From assembly GCA_933228895.1 (NCBI GenBank), contig OW121848.1, positions 135,612,615-135,676,614 of the forward strand: a stretch of 64,000 nt of DNA, read 5' to 3'. Every line of letters starts with the position of its first letter. Position 1 is the first letter of the stretch. The notes under the pieces were generated by a model. It was not told where the DNA came from, searched no databases, and worked only from the letters and a program-made list of their open reading frames with translations. The position numbers and the translations under genes were made by a program. Positions 22,386 to 33,958 of this stretch are shown one piece after another. The DNA comes from Platycnemis pennipes. Lineage: Eukaryota; Arthropoda; Insecta; Odonata; Platycnemididae.

Positions 22386-23950
22386 TTCCCGACTATGGTG
22401 GGGAAACCTACCACCGTGTGACCTCGAGGTCAAGCTCATTCAAGCTAAAAGAAAGGAGGATCCAGCACCCGCTCGGACCTTCATCGAGGATCTGGGTGGA
22501 AAAAAAACGAATGGGGATAGCAGGAGGCTTCGTCGTGTTTTTGAATGTTTTCGACTAGTCGCAGATTTTCTTTTTCATTCCTATTCCTATAAAGTTCTTG
22601 GTTATTCATTCAAGTGAGGTCGTGCATAAATTCCAAAAATAATCCATTCTTGTCTATCTGTATCTAATCTATCTGTAGTTCATGAAAAAGTCTACAGTTG
22701 TATTTGAATTTGTGTTTGTCTAGCATTTTTGCTATCCCTTGAGGTAAAAGTATTTTTTTAGCAGTCGTACAGAAAAGTTGCATCGCTCTGATCAATTTCT
22801 TAACGCCAAGACAAAATACTTAGTATAGCGTTTAAGCTTTAGTGTTAACGTTATACTGATTATAAAATAATATTTATTGTCAGCACATCAATTCTAGTAG
22901 CCTTAGGACAAAATAACAGAGAAATGAATAGAAATACACCACAGAATTATAGTTAGCAAAGAAATGTAACACAGTTATCATGCATTAAGTTATTATGCAG
23001 TTAATATTTATAACAGTTTCCATACGGCTTATTATGCTATTCAATCATTCAAACTTTGCATACGATTCTATGGATTGGGAAACGCTAGGTCGGTATTTAG
23101 CTAGAATAGGTAGAAAGTTCACATAAGATAAACTTGACAGAGAAGGCCCAACTTTATGAAAACATAACGTATTTTGTAATTAATATGTAAGTTTTCAAAC
23201 GTGTTATCTTAAAGTTAAACGTACTGTCTTTTAAGTGAAATGCATCACTACGAGACTGCAGACTAAAGTAATGATAGGAAATAATGAATTTAGCTTTGTA
23301 TATTATGTATTTAGAGAAGATTAAATGTTGGGGAAAGATCTATCGGAATATAGTAAGGTAATCGACCAAGTACTGACAGATTTATTGTTAAAGAAGACGT
23401 AAATATTAAATTATTAAAGCCATAGGGGTAGAACGGCCAGGTCCCTCAATATTATTATATGCTCTACTGCGTTAATGCTCTAACGGTTTTTAGTGTAAGT
23501 TGGGATAGTGCATAGGTGTATAGTGCTGCAAGGACATTGGAAAACCAAATTTGCCAATGTCGTTTCAGCAGAAATTTACCATGTTCTTATATTTCTGTGC
23601 CGTTATCATCTCGTACCCAGAGACACTTCGATGGAAGAGTACATAATAAAATTGATTGACATGAGATAATATTGCATGATTGAAATTGTCGCCAGGAAAG
23701 TTATTCACATGCAATACTTGACGAGAGAATTTCGGATTAGCGAGGCCATTCGTTCGCAAAGTCTCAATCACCGTTTGGAGCCGCGTTGCATACAAACGAG
23801 TTGCTGACGGAAGATCCGCCTCCGGAACCCAAAATCAGGGCTTATTCCCGTCTTCCACGCTCGCTGACCACATTTATCGACGTGTATGCCCAACTTCCCT
23901 CATTTAATGACAGTCTCTCCGCTGATTCGCTCACTTTCCTCTAGCAGAAC
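22386..23950. other. No gene seen
   Basis: A+T-rich sequence. A minus-strand 76-residue frame (23565-23795) has ordinary composition but no motif. Confidence 0.35.
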
Positions 23951-24350
23951 CGGTCATTTGCTCAGGCATTGCGTCCGAGCGGTAACGCCCTTAGTCCTTT
24001 CGCGGTTCTCAATGACGTCAAGAAGGAATTGAAGGGTTGACGAGCCGTGGAAGCATAAACGAGTATACAGTACGGGAAAGAAACTATGCCTGGTGAATGG
24101 CTTTTTTTTGTCGACAAGAGGAAATCTTTTCGCCGGCGGCCAAGGAAGGACGGTTCCGCCGTCTTCGGGTCTTTCGCGGCGCCGGGCGTCTTCATCCCGC
24201 GGGAAAGCCCCTACCGCCGCGGCGCGCCGCCCAGAGGCTCCGGCGTATATGGGAGGATGGGAAGCGATCTTCATATTTTCCGAATTGTTTCCTCCACTAA
24301 GAGAGGGCACGACGATCTCTCTCCCATCGACCACAGCGACCTTTCTCACG
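23951..24350. other. CpG-rich island
   Basis: GCGGCGCCGGGCGTC and CGCCGCGGCGCGCCGCCC (24176-24235) and AGGCTCCGGCG. Frames of 131, 111 and 96 residues overlap on both strands and none has a recognisable domain. It is a candidate promoter or exon region. Confidence 0.35.
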
Positions 24351-25339
24351 TCGACCGTCTTCCTGTATCTTCGCTCCAGATGATGTTTTTTTTATTCCCT
24401 TCCTTTCAGATATTTTTTTAGTCTTACAGTACGGAGACACTTATTCGCAGTGATTCACGAATGACAATATTTTTCGCTTATGTCTATAGTAATTTCACTA
24501 TTTTATCGCTGCATTTGCTTGTGATTTAATTTGATACTTGAAAGATCGAATGAGAAATTGTGGTATGGTAGTACCTAGGACACTAGTAAGCAGTAATTCA
24601 TGCAAATATTCTTATGCCTTAGTTCGTATTAGTGTCTTGTTGAACGGGTTGAATCATGTAACGACTCCACGAATAATGTGTGTTCATAAAGAAGTATATT
24701 TAGTTAAATCAAGTCACATTGCCTCTAAGTAGCCAACGACCACTTTCAAGCCAGTCATATGGATTTTTAATATCTTTCCCGCAAGGAAAAATCATTCGTT
24801 GTTTGATTTACGAAAATATGATTTTTTCGTTTTTCGGCTCGACTTCTATGCTCCTCGATCTATCTCCGAGATATCTCAGATTCTATAGCAATAATTTACC
24901 TTTTCTGTGAGCCTGAATGGTGTTTATTAGTTTGAGTGGGCCACTAGCAAAGTGGAGAAAAACTGGTACAGCAGTGGACGAGCACATCTCTTCAAAACTA
25001 CATGAATTCTCTCTTGCGTTCTTCACTCAAGAATATTTACAAACAATCACTACTTTTCCAACTAATTACTGATTCTCTTCTACTCCTATTCTGATCTAAT
25101 TACTTCACTGGTGCAAGTTTTCTTCTCGTACATTATTAGCATAATAAATCAACCTTTTTTGTAATCATTTTTCGAAATTTTTGGCGACCTTCATTCCTGA
25201 GAACTATATTTATGAGATGAACGTGATTAATTCATGAAATTCTTAATTATTACGGCATATCTGGTACACATTCCACGAATGCGTGTACTGTAATAGGGTT
25301 CTAAGTTGAAGTTAACCCGGGGAGCTGACAGACACGGCT
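24351..25339. other. No gene seen
   Basis: A+T-rich sequence; nothing recognised. Confidence 0.35.
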
Positions 25340-25620
25340 ATGTACATCGTATATAGGATGGGTGGGTATTTGGGTAGATTATTCAGGGTACGGAGAAAGT
25401 TCGGAGAGTAATACTGCCTCGGCACTAAATAAAGGCGGCAAGGGGACCACGGTCACCGTCCCACTCGACGGATGGAGTACCGAAGATGAAGTGCTCTCCA
25501 TACGCCACTCATTTAGGAGCGATATGCCCATGAAAAATCTCTACCAATGGCGAGATTCGAACCCGGTGCCTCGGGATGATAGACCATACTTCAGCCACCA
25601 CTCCAACACGATCCCAAAAA
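25340..25620 (-). mobile_element. SINE-B, fullest copy (minus)
   Basis: On the minus strand it starts with GGGATCGTGTTGG and has box A-like AGTGGTGGCTGAAGTATGG and box B-like CACCGGGTTCGAATCTCGC. A CATGGGCAT/GTGGCGTATGGAGAGCAC body follows, then CCATCCGTCGAGTGGGACG, GTGGTCCCCTTGCCGCC, a CCGAGGCAGTATT box and TTTCTCC. The spacing between box A and box B fits a tRNA-derived pol III promoter. The head does not fold into a complete tRNA. Confidence 0.75.
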
Positions 25621-26219
25621 GGGTACCGAATTTTCTCACGACTCGGCTGCGAGCTGTCCCAAGGTTTGAAACCTAAGACAACTTCAATTAGTGATATTCT
25701 TTGAAGTATCAATTAACTTGGAAAATAAACTAAAAATATATAAAAATAAAAATCTCTTATATTCATTCGAATGACAAATTTTTGACTCTATTCCTTCGAA
25801 TGAAAATTTTTTTAAGAAGATAAGAGATAACAACTAAATTCATATTAGGGTGTATGCGTTTTCTTATATATTACCAGACTTATGCGTCTCTCGTTAGCTC
25901 CGGTGATTTATAATTCGTGATGTATTTAACGTGTTATCCCCATTGTAATTTTATCACCTATTGCAAAATACTTTTGGAAAGTCATTAGTAGGAGTCCGTA
26001 AGTAGTGGTTAAAAGTCATGTCGCCGTACGGATTTTTGAATGCCCAGGAGAAAAAGGTAGTTGGCTCCGAAATGTGATTGATGTAGAGATCGTAGCCGGC
26101 ACTATTCCATCGGGAAATATTAAAAAAATATTTCTTTAGTAAAACCCTTCCTGAAAAAAACTCCTGAAAAACTTATCGAGCTATGATTTGAAGAGGCAGT
26201 ACGTTTCGAGGCCCAAAAT

Positions 26220-27165
26220 GGACGTTTGCAGCCCACCACCCCCCTCTCTCCCTCGAGTACGCAACCTCCCCATTGCCCAACCCCCATTTTATCCCCATTC
26301 GACCACCACCCCTTTCACGAGAAAAATTTAAATAAATCCATAAATAATGCGGCGTCCCACCCACCCCCTCATCCAATTACCGATCCCCGCGAACTCCGGC
26401 ATCGCATATCATTAATGATCGTGCACATTGCGCGCCGCGTTTCCATTGGCCCGCGCGCGAAATGCCCTCCCTCCCCCGACATGTGCGCGACGCGCAGACC
26501 TCCCCACTGGCAAGAGAGAGTGAGAGGGAGAGGTGGGGTCGAAGTGGGTGGGATATTTTTGGGGGCGGGGACATGGATGTGGAGCGTGTGGCTTTGCGGA
26601 ACGGGGCGGCCGCGGTGTGTTTGGACAGGCAAGAAGTGGCTGGAGGCGGGTGGGGAAGTTTGGGGGGAGGGGTTTTGAGGTGGAGGAGGTGGCTGCGTGT
26701 CCGATCAGGGGTCGAGTCCGTAGGTTGAAAGGGGGCGGGACACCTGGGGGAGAGAGAGAGAGGAGGGTGGGGGTGGCAGATTTATAGGGGCGTGGGGGGA
26801 TGGGGGGGGTTGGTGTTCTCTCCTGTGCCCCACCGGAGACGAGGAGGGCGCGACGGAAGGCGTCGCCCGCCCTTCGCCGGCGTCGGGCCCGACCGGTGAC
26901 TCACGGCGAAGGGAATTCATGAAAGACTCGAAGAAAACAGGAGAGGAGGGGTTGGGGGAGGGCAGCTTTCTTTTCTTTTTCTACGGTGGAGAAGGAGTCG
27001 CACGCTCCCGCATCTCTCTCTTTCTCTCTCCCTTCCCACAATCCCCTTCTTCCTCCCCTCTTACGACTCGCACATGGTCCTCTTTCCCCTCACCTTTATC
27101 CGCTCTCTCCTCTATTCTCTTCCTCTCCCCCTCCTCTTCGTTTGTCTTTGCGGAAGTGAATAACG
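26220..27165. other. CpG-rich and G-rich island, possible promoter
   Basis: C-rich (26226-26380), then CpG-dense with a CCATTGGCCCGCGCGCG box (about 26439). G-rich sequence from 26520 to 26820 follows, with a TTTATAGGGG TATA-like string near 26780. CpG-rich CGTCGCCCGCC..GGCGTCGGGCC sequence leads to ACCGGTGACT, and then pyrimidine tracts to 27150. The island looks regulatory, but no exon can be fixed and the many frames are compositional. Confidence 0.4.
26787..26812 (+). other. Potential G-quadruplex
   Basis: G4, G6 and G8 runs separated by 2-3 bases, with GG after TT, can supply four G-tracts. Confidence 0.5.
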
Positions 27166-27600
27166 GTTAAATATTTAAAAATTAAAAGAATGGTTGTTAT
27201 CCAAGAGTAGTGGAAAAGCTATTAAAAGTTGTTGTGTGATCTCGGTGGTTTGAAATATGTACTTTCTTTTGTATTTAGATTTAGAAATTTTTTAATTTTT
27301 ATACTGTCAGTACTGTTATATTCCTCATGCTTCATTCATTTCTTTCATTTATTTTTTTTTACACTTCATTGTTTTGAACACAATATTTTAATACATAAAG
27401 TGTTTACTAGCCACTAGGTTTAATACTTGTATAGATTAGCACCAGCCGCTGCTTTCAATAGTTGATGATGGTAACCCCAACACAGGTAATCCTCTGGGGT
27501 ACCTATATCCCCCTCTAAATTGATGTTTTTTTATATTCTTTGTATTTGTATGTTTTATTTTTTCTCAGAGGTGGAATAAAAATTATTATTATTAATATAT
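27166..27600 (+). mobile_element. Possible LINE 3' UTR ending in (ATT)n
   Basis: A+T-rich sequence ends with GGTGGAATAAAAATTATTAT and further ATT units (27566-27592), a 3' tail form common in LINEs and some SINEs. No coding part was identified. Confidence 0.35.
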
Positions 27601-27857
27601 TGCCGCCCATATTGCCGTAATGTGGACGAGAGTGAAGTGAAAACTTTGAAACCGGTCTTGGTGTGAATAAATAGTGCGGAACATTACTTTAGTTTTTTCT
27701 TTTACCGCGCCGAATTGCATCAAATAAGCGCACCTACTATGCAGTAAAACTATGATTTCACATCTCTACAAAATACTGCGTTGTGACTATGAGAATGGTC
27801 AATAGATGGTTAAATAGAAAAAAGTGTAAGTTTTGACCTACAATTTATTTTGACTGT

Positions 27858-27940
27858 AAATCTACATTTATGTATCACCCATCAAGCCACCGCACGGGTG
27901 TGTGAAAGGAGGTGACCAGCAACAGGCATACATTAATGTC
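27858..27940 (-). mobile_element. L2-like LINE 3' end (minus)
   Basis: AATCTACATTTATGTATCAC, CATCAAGCCACCGCACGGG and TGTGTGAAAGGAGGTGACC are the reverse complement of the family tail. Confidence 0.65.
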
Positions 27941-27972
27941 AAGAAATAAAAACATATTTCACTTATTTATTT

Positions 27973-28012
27973 TAACCGTTTAAGCCGGTTACAGCCATTA
28001 GGCCTTCATCAG
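27973..28012 (-). other. Hammerhead ribozyme-like core, damaged
   Basis: On the minus strand CTGATGA (28012-28006) is followed by a hairpin-capable AGGCC-TAAT-GGCT, then GTAA where GAAA is expected. An ACCG-GCTTAAA-CGGT hairpin and U follow. The order matches CUGAUGA / stem II / GAAA / stem III / NUH. One core base differs and no stem I pairing is visible, so activity is not expected. Such motifs occur in Penelope-like retroelements. Confidence 0.4.
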
Positions 28013-28399
28013 GGGAACTGAGGGATTAAATGCGTTTGAGTATAAGAGAGAATTTTTATTTTTTGACATTAATTTTATTGTTATCTCGACCGATTTCAAC
28101 GCATTAAGATCATTTTAAAGAGCCTCTTGAAGATGACTTCAAATAACAATAATATATTTGTGGAAAAATATTAAGTTCTATCTTCTATTAAGATGAATTT
28201 CCATTAAGTGAGCCAGTCAACCTGTGATTTTATTTTTCGAGTTCTTGTTCCGGAAGGATTTCCTAGAAGCTGAAACTATTTATTTGGTCCAAATAAATTA
28301 TATGTATCTATAAGTCTGAAATTTGTTCTAAAGTTCTGTTTTACAATCGATAGATTCGGAAAAGATCGCGCTCAATCGGAATAGAGTTGTCTTAGAGTT

Positions 28400-28840
28400 G
28401 TTTTCAAATTTCCCTCCCTCCCGCCTCATCCCTTTCTGCTCTATGTCTCCTTTGGCCGTTCCTTCCTCCTCTCCATCCCTCTTTCCGTCTTATTCTTCCC
28501 CGCCCCCCTCTCTCTCCATTCTATTCGTGGTCTTTTTCCCCGCGGGTCCTTTCGCTAGCGAGACCGACGGCGGCAGCGGCTGCGTCCCCTAGACTTTCAG
28601 GGGTGTGTTCCTCTCGCTCGCGCTCAGCCCTCTTCCTATTTTCGTGCTGCTGACCGTAACCCACATAACGTGCGCGACGAAGATCTTCTTTTGTTTTTTT
28701 ACAAAAAGAAAAGGCAGCGTTCTGTGCGTCTCGTAGGATATCTGAGCGCCTGCGCCCTGCGTTCTTTCCCTCGTCTTCTCCCCTCAACTCCGACCACACG
28801 TGCGCCACGACGGCGGTTATCATTTCGGAAATGAATTGCT
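28400..28840. other. Pyrimidine tract then CpG-rich island
   Basis: CT-rich 28405-28530, then CpG-containing CGACGGCGGCAGCGGCTGCG (28563). The minus-strand 114-residue frame is Arg/Glu-rich. No gene was fixed. Confidence 0.35.
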
Positions 28841-29360
28841 GATGCCGTAAAACGGCAAATTTCATAATATGTGGTCGAGATTTTGGCGTTTATTGTCCTG
28901 GAACGGAAGCATTTTGATGGTTGATCGCCCGGCTCTCGCCGAGTGGATCAAAGAGGCGAAATATAATGGCCGAACCTGAGGCAAGGGTTCAACTTTCTCA
29001 GAAATACAGGGATCCCTGTCATAACTATCAAGAAACTAATTTACTACAGCCTTCCCCTCTTCCATATCGTATTCCATTTCATTCAGACAATTTCTCAACC
29101 ACATTTCATTTTCCACATGGCCTACGTCGTATTCCACGACGACTCCTAAACATATTTCTTCCATCATTGTCATCAAAAAACCATTTTATCTCAGTGTTTC
29201 AAACTGTTCTTTCGAGCAGTTTTTCGTTCTTTGTAGACGCTTTCACTTTCATTCATGGAGCATTTGCGTTCCTCCTTATATATGGCAATTTGATATACAG
29301 CCTTTATTATCAATCTCTAGTGTTGAAAATACTTATCCTTCCTGTCCCTTATTCTATTGC
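28841..29360. other. Open frame without recognisable domain
   Basis: A 147-residue plus-strand frame (28921-29364) is S/F/L-rich with a hydrophobic C-terminal part. There is no motif or gene context to support expression. Confidence 0.15.
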
Positions 29361-29361
29361 C

Positions 29362-29433
29362 TGAATTGCTGAGATATAGAGCACTGGCCTGTGTAAAAAG
29401 GTATTCACTGACTTTAGAGTTCGAGTTACTATT
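29362..29433 (+). mobile_element. tRNA-like sequence (SINE head?)
   Basis: Box A-like TTGCTGAGATATAGAGC and box B-like GAGTTCGAGTTAC lie at tRNA-like spacing. The T-arm and acceptor do not pair fully. Confidence 0.4.
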
Positions 29434-29848
29434 CTTTTACTACTGATTTTACTTCTCTTCTTCAAACCTAAGCTTAAGCGTAGGATAAACATGCTATCTT
29501 TCGTTCCGAAAAGCAATTTCAACCCACGAAATTCTAGTTCATTCTAGTTGCCAGGCCGATGCGTTTCCTACTTGATCACTTTCGTTGACTAGATTGTCAT
29601 GAACGACGCTAGCTTTATTTACTTTCCATGTTTATTCAATACACATACGCACCATTAAGCTTTACTGTCCCAGTCGAACTTGAGGCTCACCATTCTATCA
29701 AACAGTCGAAAAATGCTTGCGAATTATAAAACCTGCTTCTTACTCTCACTTTTAAGCTCACTAACATTTTGGTCTGTTAGCGAAGAAGAAAAATTTACGA
29801 CTGTACTTGTGAGTCTAGGAAAAACTCAGTTCCCCACAGTATTTTCAC

Positions 29849-29900
29849 CTATATAATACCCTGCAAGCCTTCGCAAAGGTGTATGGCAAGGGGTTATAGG
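29849..29900 (-). mobile_element. L2-like LINE 3' end, short
   Basis: ATATAATACCCTGCAAGCC, then CGCAAAGGTGTATGGCAAGG, is a diverged reverse complement of the family tail. Confidence 0.6.
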
Positions 29901-30169
29901 GATCTATAGCTCCATAAGAACAGGAATTAGATGTATGGCAAGAGGAAGAAGGTGCCATCAATGGGAAACTGTAGTCCTAGCATGATTTAATGAGGAATGG
30001 GATATAAATAATCTCTTTGACTTAATCCCTCAACGGATTCAACTAGGTTCCGTCTCATTCATGGCGACAGCCTTGACTATTGCTCACCTGAGGCTGAAGA
30101 CGGGCATTGTAGCGCCAAGACCTCCGCCTCGGCATTAATTATCGCTGAGAGACGCCTTCAATCAATTTC
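29901..30169. other. No feature seen
   Basis: Nothing recognised. Confidence 0.3.
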
Positions 30170-30480
30170 TCGTTCCCCTCCACCATCCACCATTCTTCCC
30201 TCCTCGTCCTCCGTCTCCCCCCGTACCTCTTCCCTCTCCCTCATTGTCCGCTTCTCAATTTCCGTTCAACGAAGAACGCGCGCGAAACGGAACCCTCCCC
30301 GTCTCGCACACCAAGGACTCTTTCTCTCCTTCTATTCTTCCTTCTCGTCCCCTCCCCTTTCCCCCTTATCCTCTCCATCTCCTCATCCTCCGAACCTATC
30401 CCACGGTGCGTGGAAACCTTCCTTTCGTCTTCGGCAAAACCAGCGCGAAACTCTCCCTCCCACCCAATTGATGAAGATTA
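30170..30480. repeat. Polypyrimidine tract
   Basis: CT-rich almost throughout, with a CpG patch (GAACGCGCGCGAAACGG, 30272). Frames here are compositional. Confidence 0.6.
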
Positions 30481-31329
30481 TGGCGGCCTTTATCCTCCTA
30501 AAATTTTTTTCTCGAAGGGACTTTTTTTTATCAAGCCCTCTTCCTACACGAGAGATATAGAGAGAGTGGTAAAAAGGGTGGGAGAGGGATATGTGAGCAC
30601 TCTGTCTGTGTTTTTTCTGTCACTTCCGTTTTTAAAGGGTTTTCCCCCTTTTTTTTTAAAAAAAAAGAACCGTTAGGATTTCGTTCGCCGTCTTCCTCGA
30701 GTTTGTGGATGGGCCAGGAGGGCAAGGAATCAGAGGAAAGGGTGGAAGAGCAGAGGAAAGGGCTCCTCCGTCCGGATCGAAAAGTTAGATTTAATCGATT
30801 TTTCGAGGATCAAAAAATGGCGCAGCTGCACACAATGCTGGCGAGTGCAGGATTCTCGGTATAAATGGTTTCTGCACATGTCCGGACGGTGTCCTTCCGC
30901 GAACAGTGGTTGCAACTGGACATTTAGAACTGTAGTTAGGCGAAGATTGCACTGGAGACCCTGCTGAACTTTTCGGAAGAAGTAATCTAAAAATGGTTCG
31001 TAAGAATTCATGGCAAGGATGTGCAGGATTTTTGGTATCCACATCGGGAGACGACCAACGATCAATTAGTAACGTTAGCGAGTATTCAACACAAATGAAC
31101 ACAAATTTGGCATATCAGTATTTGTTGACGAAATAACTAACACCATTGCAGAAAAAGATGAAAGCTAACAAAGACATTATTTGAATAAACCTGACCAGAT
31201 ATCACCTAAAGATCCAAAAAAATAACAAAATAATGATTTTCCTATGTAGCAGAAGTGCACTGTCAAGCTCTGGAGACAAAAGCTTGAAGAGGAAGAAGAT
31301 ATTGGTATTTGGGAAGTAGAATTACCAAC
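30481..31329. other. No gene seen
   Basis: Minus-strand frames of 103 and 111 residues (30730-31102) overlap in two phases; no motif found. Confidence 0.3.
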
Positions 31330-31590
31330 GATGGAGGAGGCTAAAAGGAGGAATCACTAGAACGGCCAGGCAAAGAGGATTTTCTACCAGAAGAAAAACA
31401 TCTGGAAGTATTAATTTGAAAGTAAAAGAACAATGCATTAGAACTTTTATCTGGAGCATGTAAATTTCTGGTAGAGAGAATTCAGAGATAAAAACTTAGA
31501 AATATTTGAATACAATGATACCATAGAGTGCTGAAGATAAATTGGATAGGCCGAGTAACTGCCGGAGAGGGTATATGGAGAATTGGGTAA
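31330..31590 (+). mobile_element. LINE class 1 remnant (plus)
   Basis: Translation shows ITRTARQRGF and, in another phase, RIFYQKKN, followed by LKVKEQCIRTFIWSM and ISGREN. This parallels SRIAQARREFYQKKN and VRKQFIRTYIWSMYLSGSEAW in the copy at 4.2-4.6 kb. A stop follows IWSM. Confidence 0.65.
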
Positions 31591-32839
31591 AATGTGTTTG
31601 AAAGATATCCTCTAAAGAAGAAAAGACCAATTTTCGAAAAAACTTCGATGGTGTTACGAAGGCAGTTGTCGATGAAAAGTAAATCTGAAGAGCTGAATAG
31701 GATGAAGCCAATGGTGGAAATATATGATGCAAGAAATGAAGGATATAATAGATAAGAATTATTACTATGAAAAGGTGTGAGCATACAAAATAGATTGAAC
31801 TATATAGATGAACTAGACTGAATAGGCAGCTTTGTACACGCTTAGGACTCTGATCAACGATCACGATGGAGAATACATGTTAGGTCACACACACCGATAT
31901 AAGCTTAACTCCTAAGCATCCAGGATTTTGTATTCCTCCTTCTATCGAGATAAAGAGCCTTAAACTTGTTTTAAAAAGTATTAAGAACCCTTTTAAATTG
32001 TTAAAACCATGCCATTCAAATGTTTAAAATCATATCATTAAGATTTAGGTAGGTATATCATGTCGGAGGTAATGACAAATATTTCTGTTATAATGAGGAT
32101 ATTTTTTTGCTGTATTTATATCTATCTCGTCCACCTGGACTACATTTTTACATAAAATTTACTCTCAAATTGTGTGCGTCAAGAAATCACCTCAGCGTGA
32201 AATAAATTCGCATCACAATGTCATAGTTTTGAATTTCACATTAAATAATTCACCTAATTTCATGCATGCACGCCCAAGGAATCATATACTATTGTACCAC
32301 TGTGCGCATGGACTCTTTTATTACACTCTCATCTCATTTATGGAGGTTATCCTGTGCTATTAATTTATGACCTTTCAAGAATTCTGAATACATGTTAAGG
32401 AAAAATGTATCCAAATGAACCATTGTAATATTGCATAAATTTCATTGCAATTAATTAGAGCATGGACGGAAAAATCAGCCACAATTTCACAGACAATTTA
32501 AATGTATGCCCATCCAAATTCTCCGGAAAATTCCACAACTACCAGCCGCTAAACTTCTTCTTTGTATTGTCCTTTGATGAAAATTGTTATTCATACACCG
32601 AAAAGTTGTATAGCCATGCAACCGAATTCTAAGAATTATTTTAACGCCAAATTCTTGGTATGATACCTACTCTGCTTTCTTGTTTCATTCTCAGGATCGC
32701 ATTGAAAATCTTTTCGTGTGTTTTATGTTTTTATTAGCGCCCCGTTCAAATTATTTGCGGAGCGATTCCCCGTAAAGAGATTACAACTTGAGCTCCTATT
32801 TTGTCTTCGCTTGCTTCACTCAGTTCTTGATTTCCCGAG
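31591..32839. other. No gene seen
   Basis: A+T-rich sequence. Minus-strand frames (31482-31864) are serine/phenylalanine-rich and overlap the LINE remnant. Confidence 0.35.
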
Positions 32840-33160
32840 CGAACAGGGAAGGTAATGGCGCACTCCCCAGCAAGTCATTAAAGAGGCGCCGGCGACGAGG
32901 CGAATCGGGCGGGAGGATTGGTCGCCCAGGGATGATTTGTGAAGACAATGGTCGCGAAATGCCAGTGGCGCCGGTGCGCGGCGGGAGGGGAGTGAGGAGG
33001 TGGGGGGGTTGTGGGAGAGAGGAGGGGGATGGGAAGAGGTGGCGAAAAGATGAAGTCGATCCGAGTGAAACGGGAAAGAGAGTGGGGCCGCGCGCCTGCC
33101 TTGTGCGGCGTATATAAAGATTCCGATACCGGGAGGACGTAAATTTTCGCCCGCCGCTGA
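32840..33160 (+). promoter_or_regulatory. CpG-rich island with TATA box
   Basis: CpG-rich (GCGCCGGCGACGAGGCG, 32884) then G-rich DNA ends in TATATAAAG at 33111-33119, directly after a CGGCG string and followed by GC-rich sequence. This is the clearest core-promoter-like arrangement in the window. No transcribed product could be identified downstream. Confidence 0.4.
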
Positions 33161-33623
33161 ACCCGCTCCCGGCTCCTACACTGCCATCCCTCCTCCTTCC
33201 GAGCTGAATGAGACAGTTTGGAATGATCGTTAAACGGTGGTTTGATATAAAACGAGTCTTTATGGCTCCCGCCTCTCAGATTTTAAGTCCACTATCTCCC
33301 TCCTCATCTTTCGCCAAACCCTCTATCCTCCGCCTTCTCCTTCCAGCTCATCTCCCCGTTCCTTCCTCCTTACAACCCCCGCGCGCCCATCCCCTCGTCC
33401 TTATCCGCCCGTGGCGTTGTTTGAAGCTGCGTCTTCGCTGGTTCCTCGCGCTTAGAAACTTTTGTTCCCGCAGCACGCGACTGAAAATTGAAACTTTGGA
33501 GCAGCCCCTTTATTTTTTAATACTATTTCCCTCCGAAATCTTTCTTCCCTCGCGGCCTCATTTAGCCGATGGCGACGAATAAATATCTTCGAGACAGTAC
33601 GACGTGCGTTAACTTATGGATAC
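33161..33623. other. Pyrimidine-rich, no certain gene
   Basis: A 124-residue plus-strand frame (33208-33582) starts about 90 bases after the TATA-like box and is P/L/S/R-rich. It could be untranslated or compositional. Confidence 0.2.
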
Positions 33624-33631
33624 CGTTGTTA

Positions 33632-33950
33632 CAGCGGCGTCGGAAGTGGAGGGCAGGGGGGGCATTCAACCTCCCCCCACCCACCCAGAATTTGCCCCGG
33701 TCCCTTGAGAAATGAGCCTTCATTGATAAAAATTAAATTTCACTTGTTCTTGCTTCACTTCCAGCTTGCTTTTTCCCTTCTGACGCATATTCTACCACCT
33801 TCATATGCACTTTTAGCGGAATTCTAGTCTCTACCCCCTCCTATTCGAAAAAAAATGCGGGACCTTTTCATAGGAGCCGGGCCCTTTTCTTAAGAGCCGG
33901 GCCCTTTTCAAGGTTGGCCCCTGCCAGCGAAAATAGTTCCGACGCCCCTA
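33632..33950 (+). mobile_element. hAT-like miniature transposon with perfect TSD
   Basis: The 319-base unit starts CAGCGGCGTCGGAA and ends TTCCGACGCCCCTA, so the terminal inverted repeats match at 11 of the first 14 positions or better. It is flanked by the perfect 8-bp direct repeat CGTTGTTA (33624-33631 and 33951-33958). CAG ends and 8-bp duplications are hallmarks of the hAT superfamily. It contains a short internal duplication (GAGCCGGGCCCTTTTC at about 33874 and 33893) and no transposase. Confidence 0.9.
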
Positions 33951-33958
33951 CGTTGTTA

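Noticed and set aside
25540..25620. Possible functional tRNA gene (minus strand)
   Set aside because: Boxes A and B are present but the acceptor stem fails and the sequence continues into the SINE-B body.
26226..26787. 150-residue and other frames in the G/C-rich island
   Set aside because: Compositional; translations are strings of P, H, G, R and W without domain order.
31240..31330. Coding exon before the LINE remnant
   Set aside because: Lysine/glutamate-rich because of purine composition; probably more of the decayed LINE.
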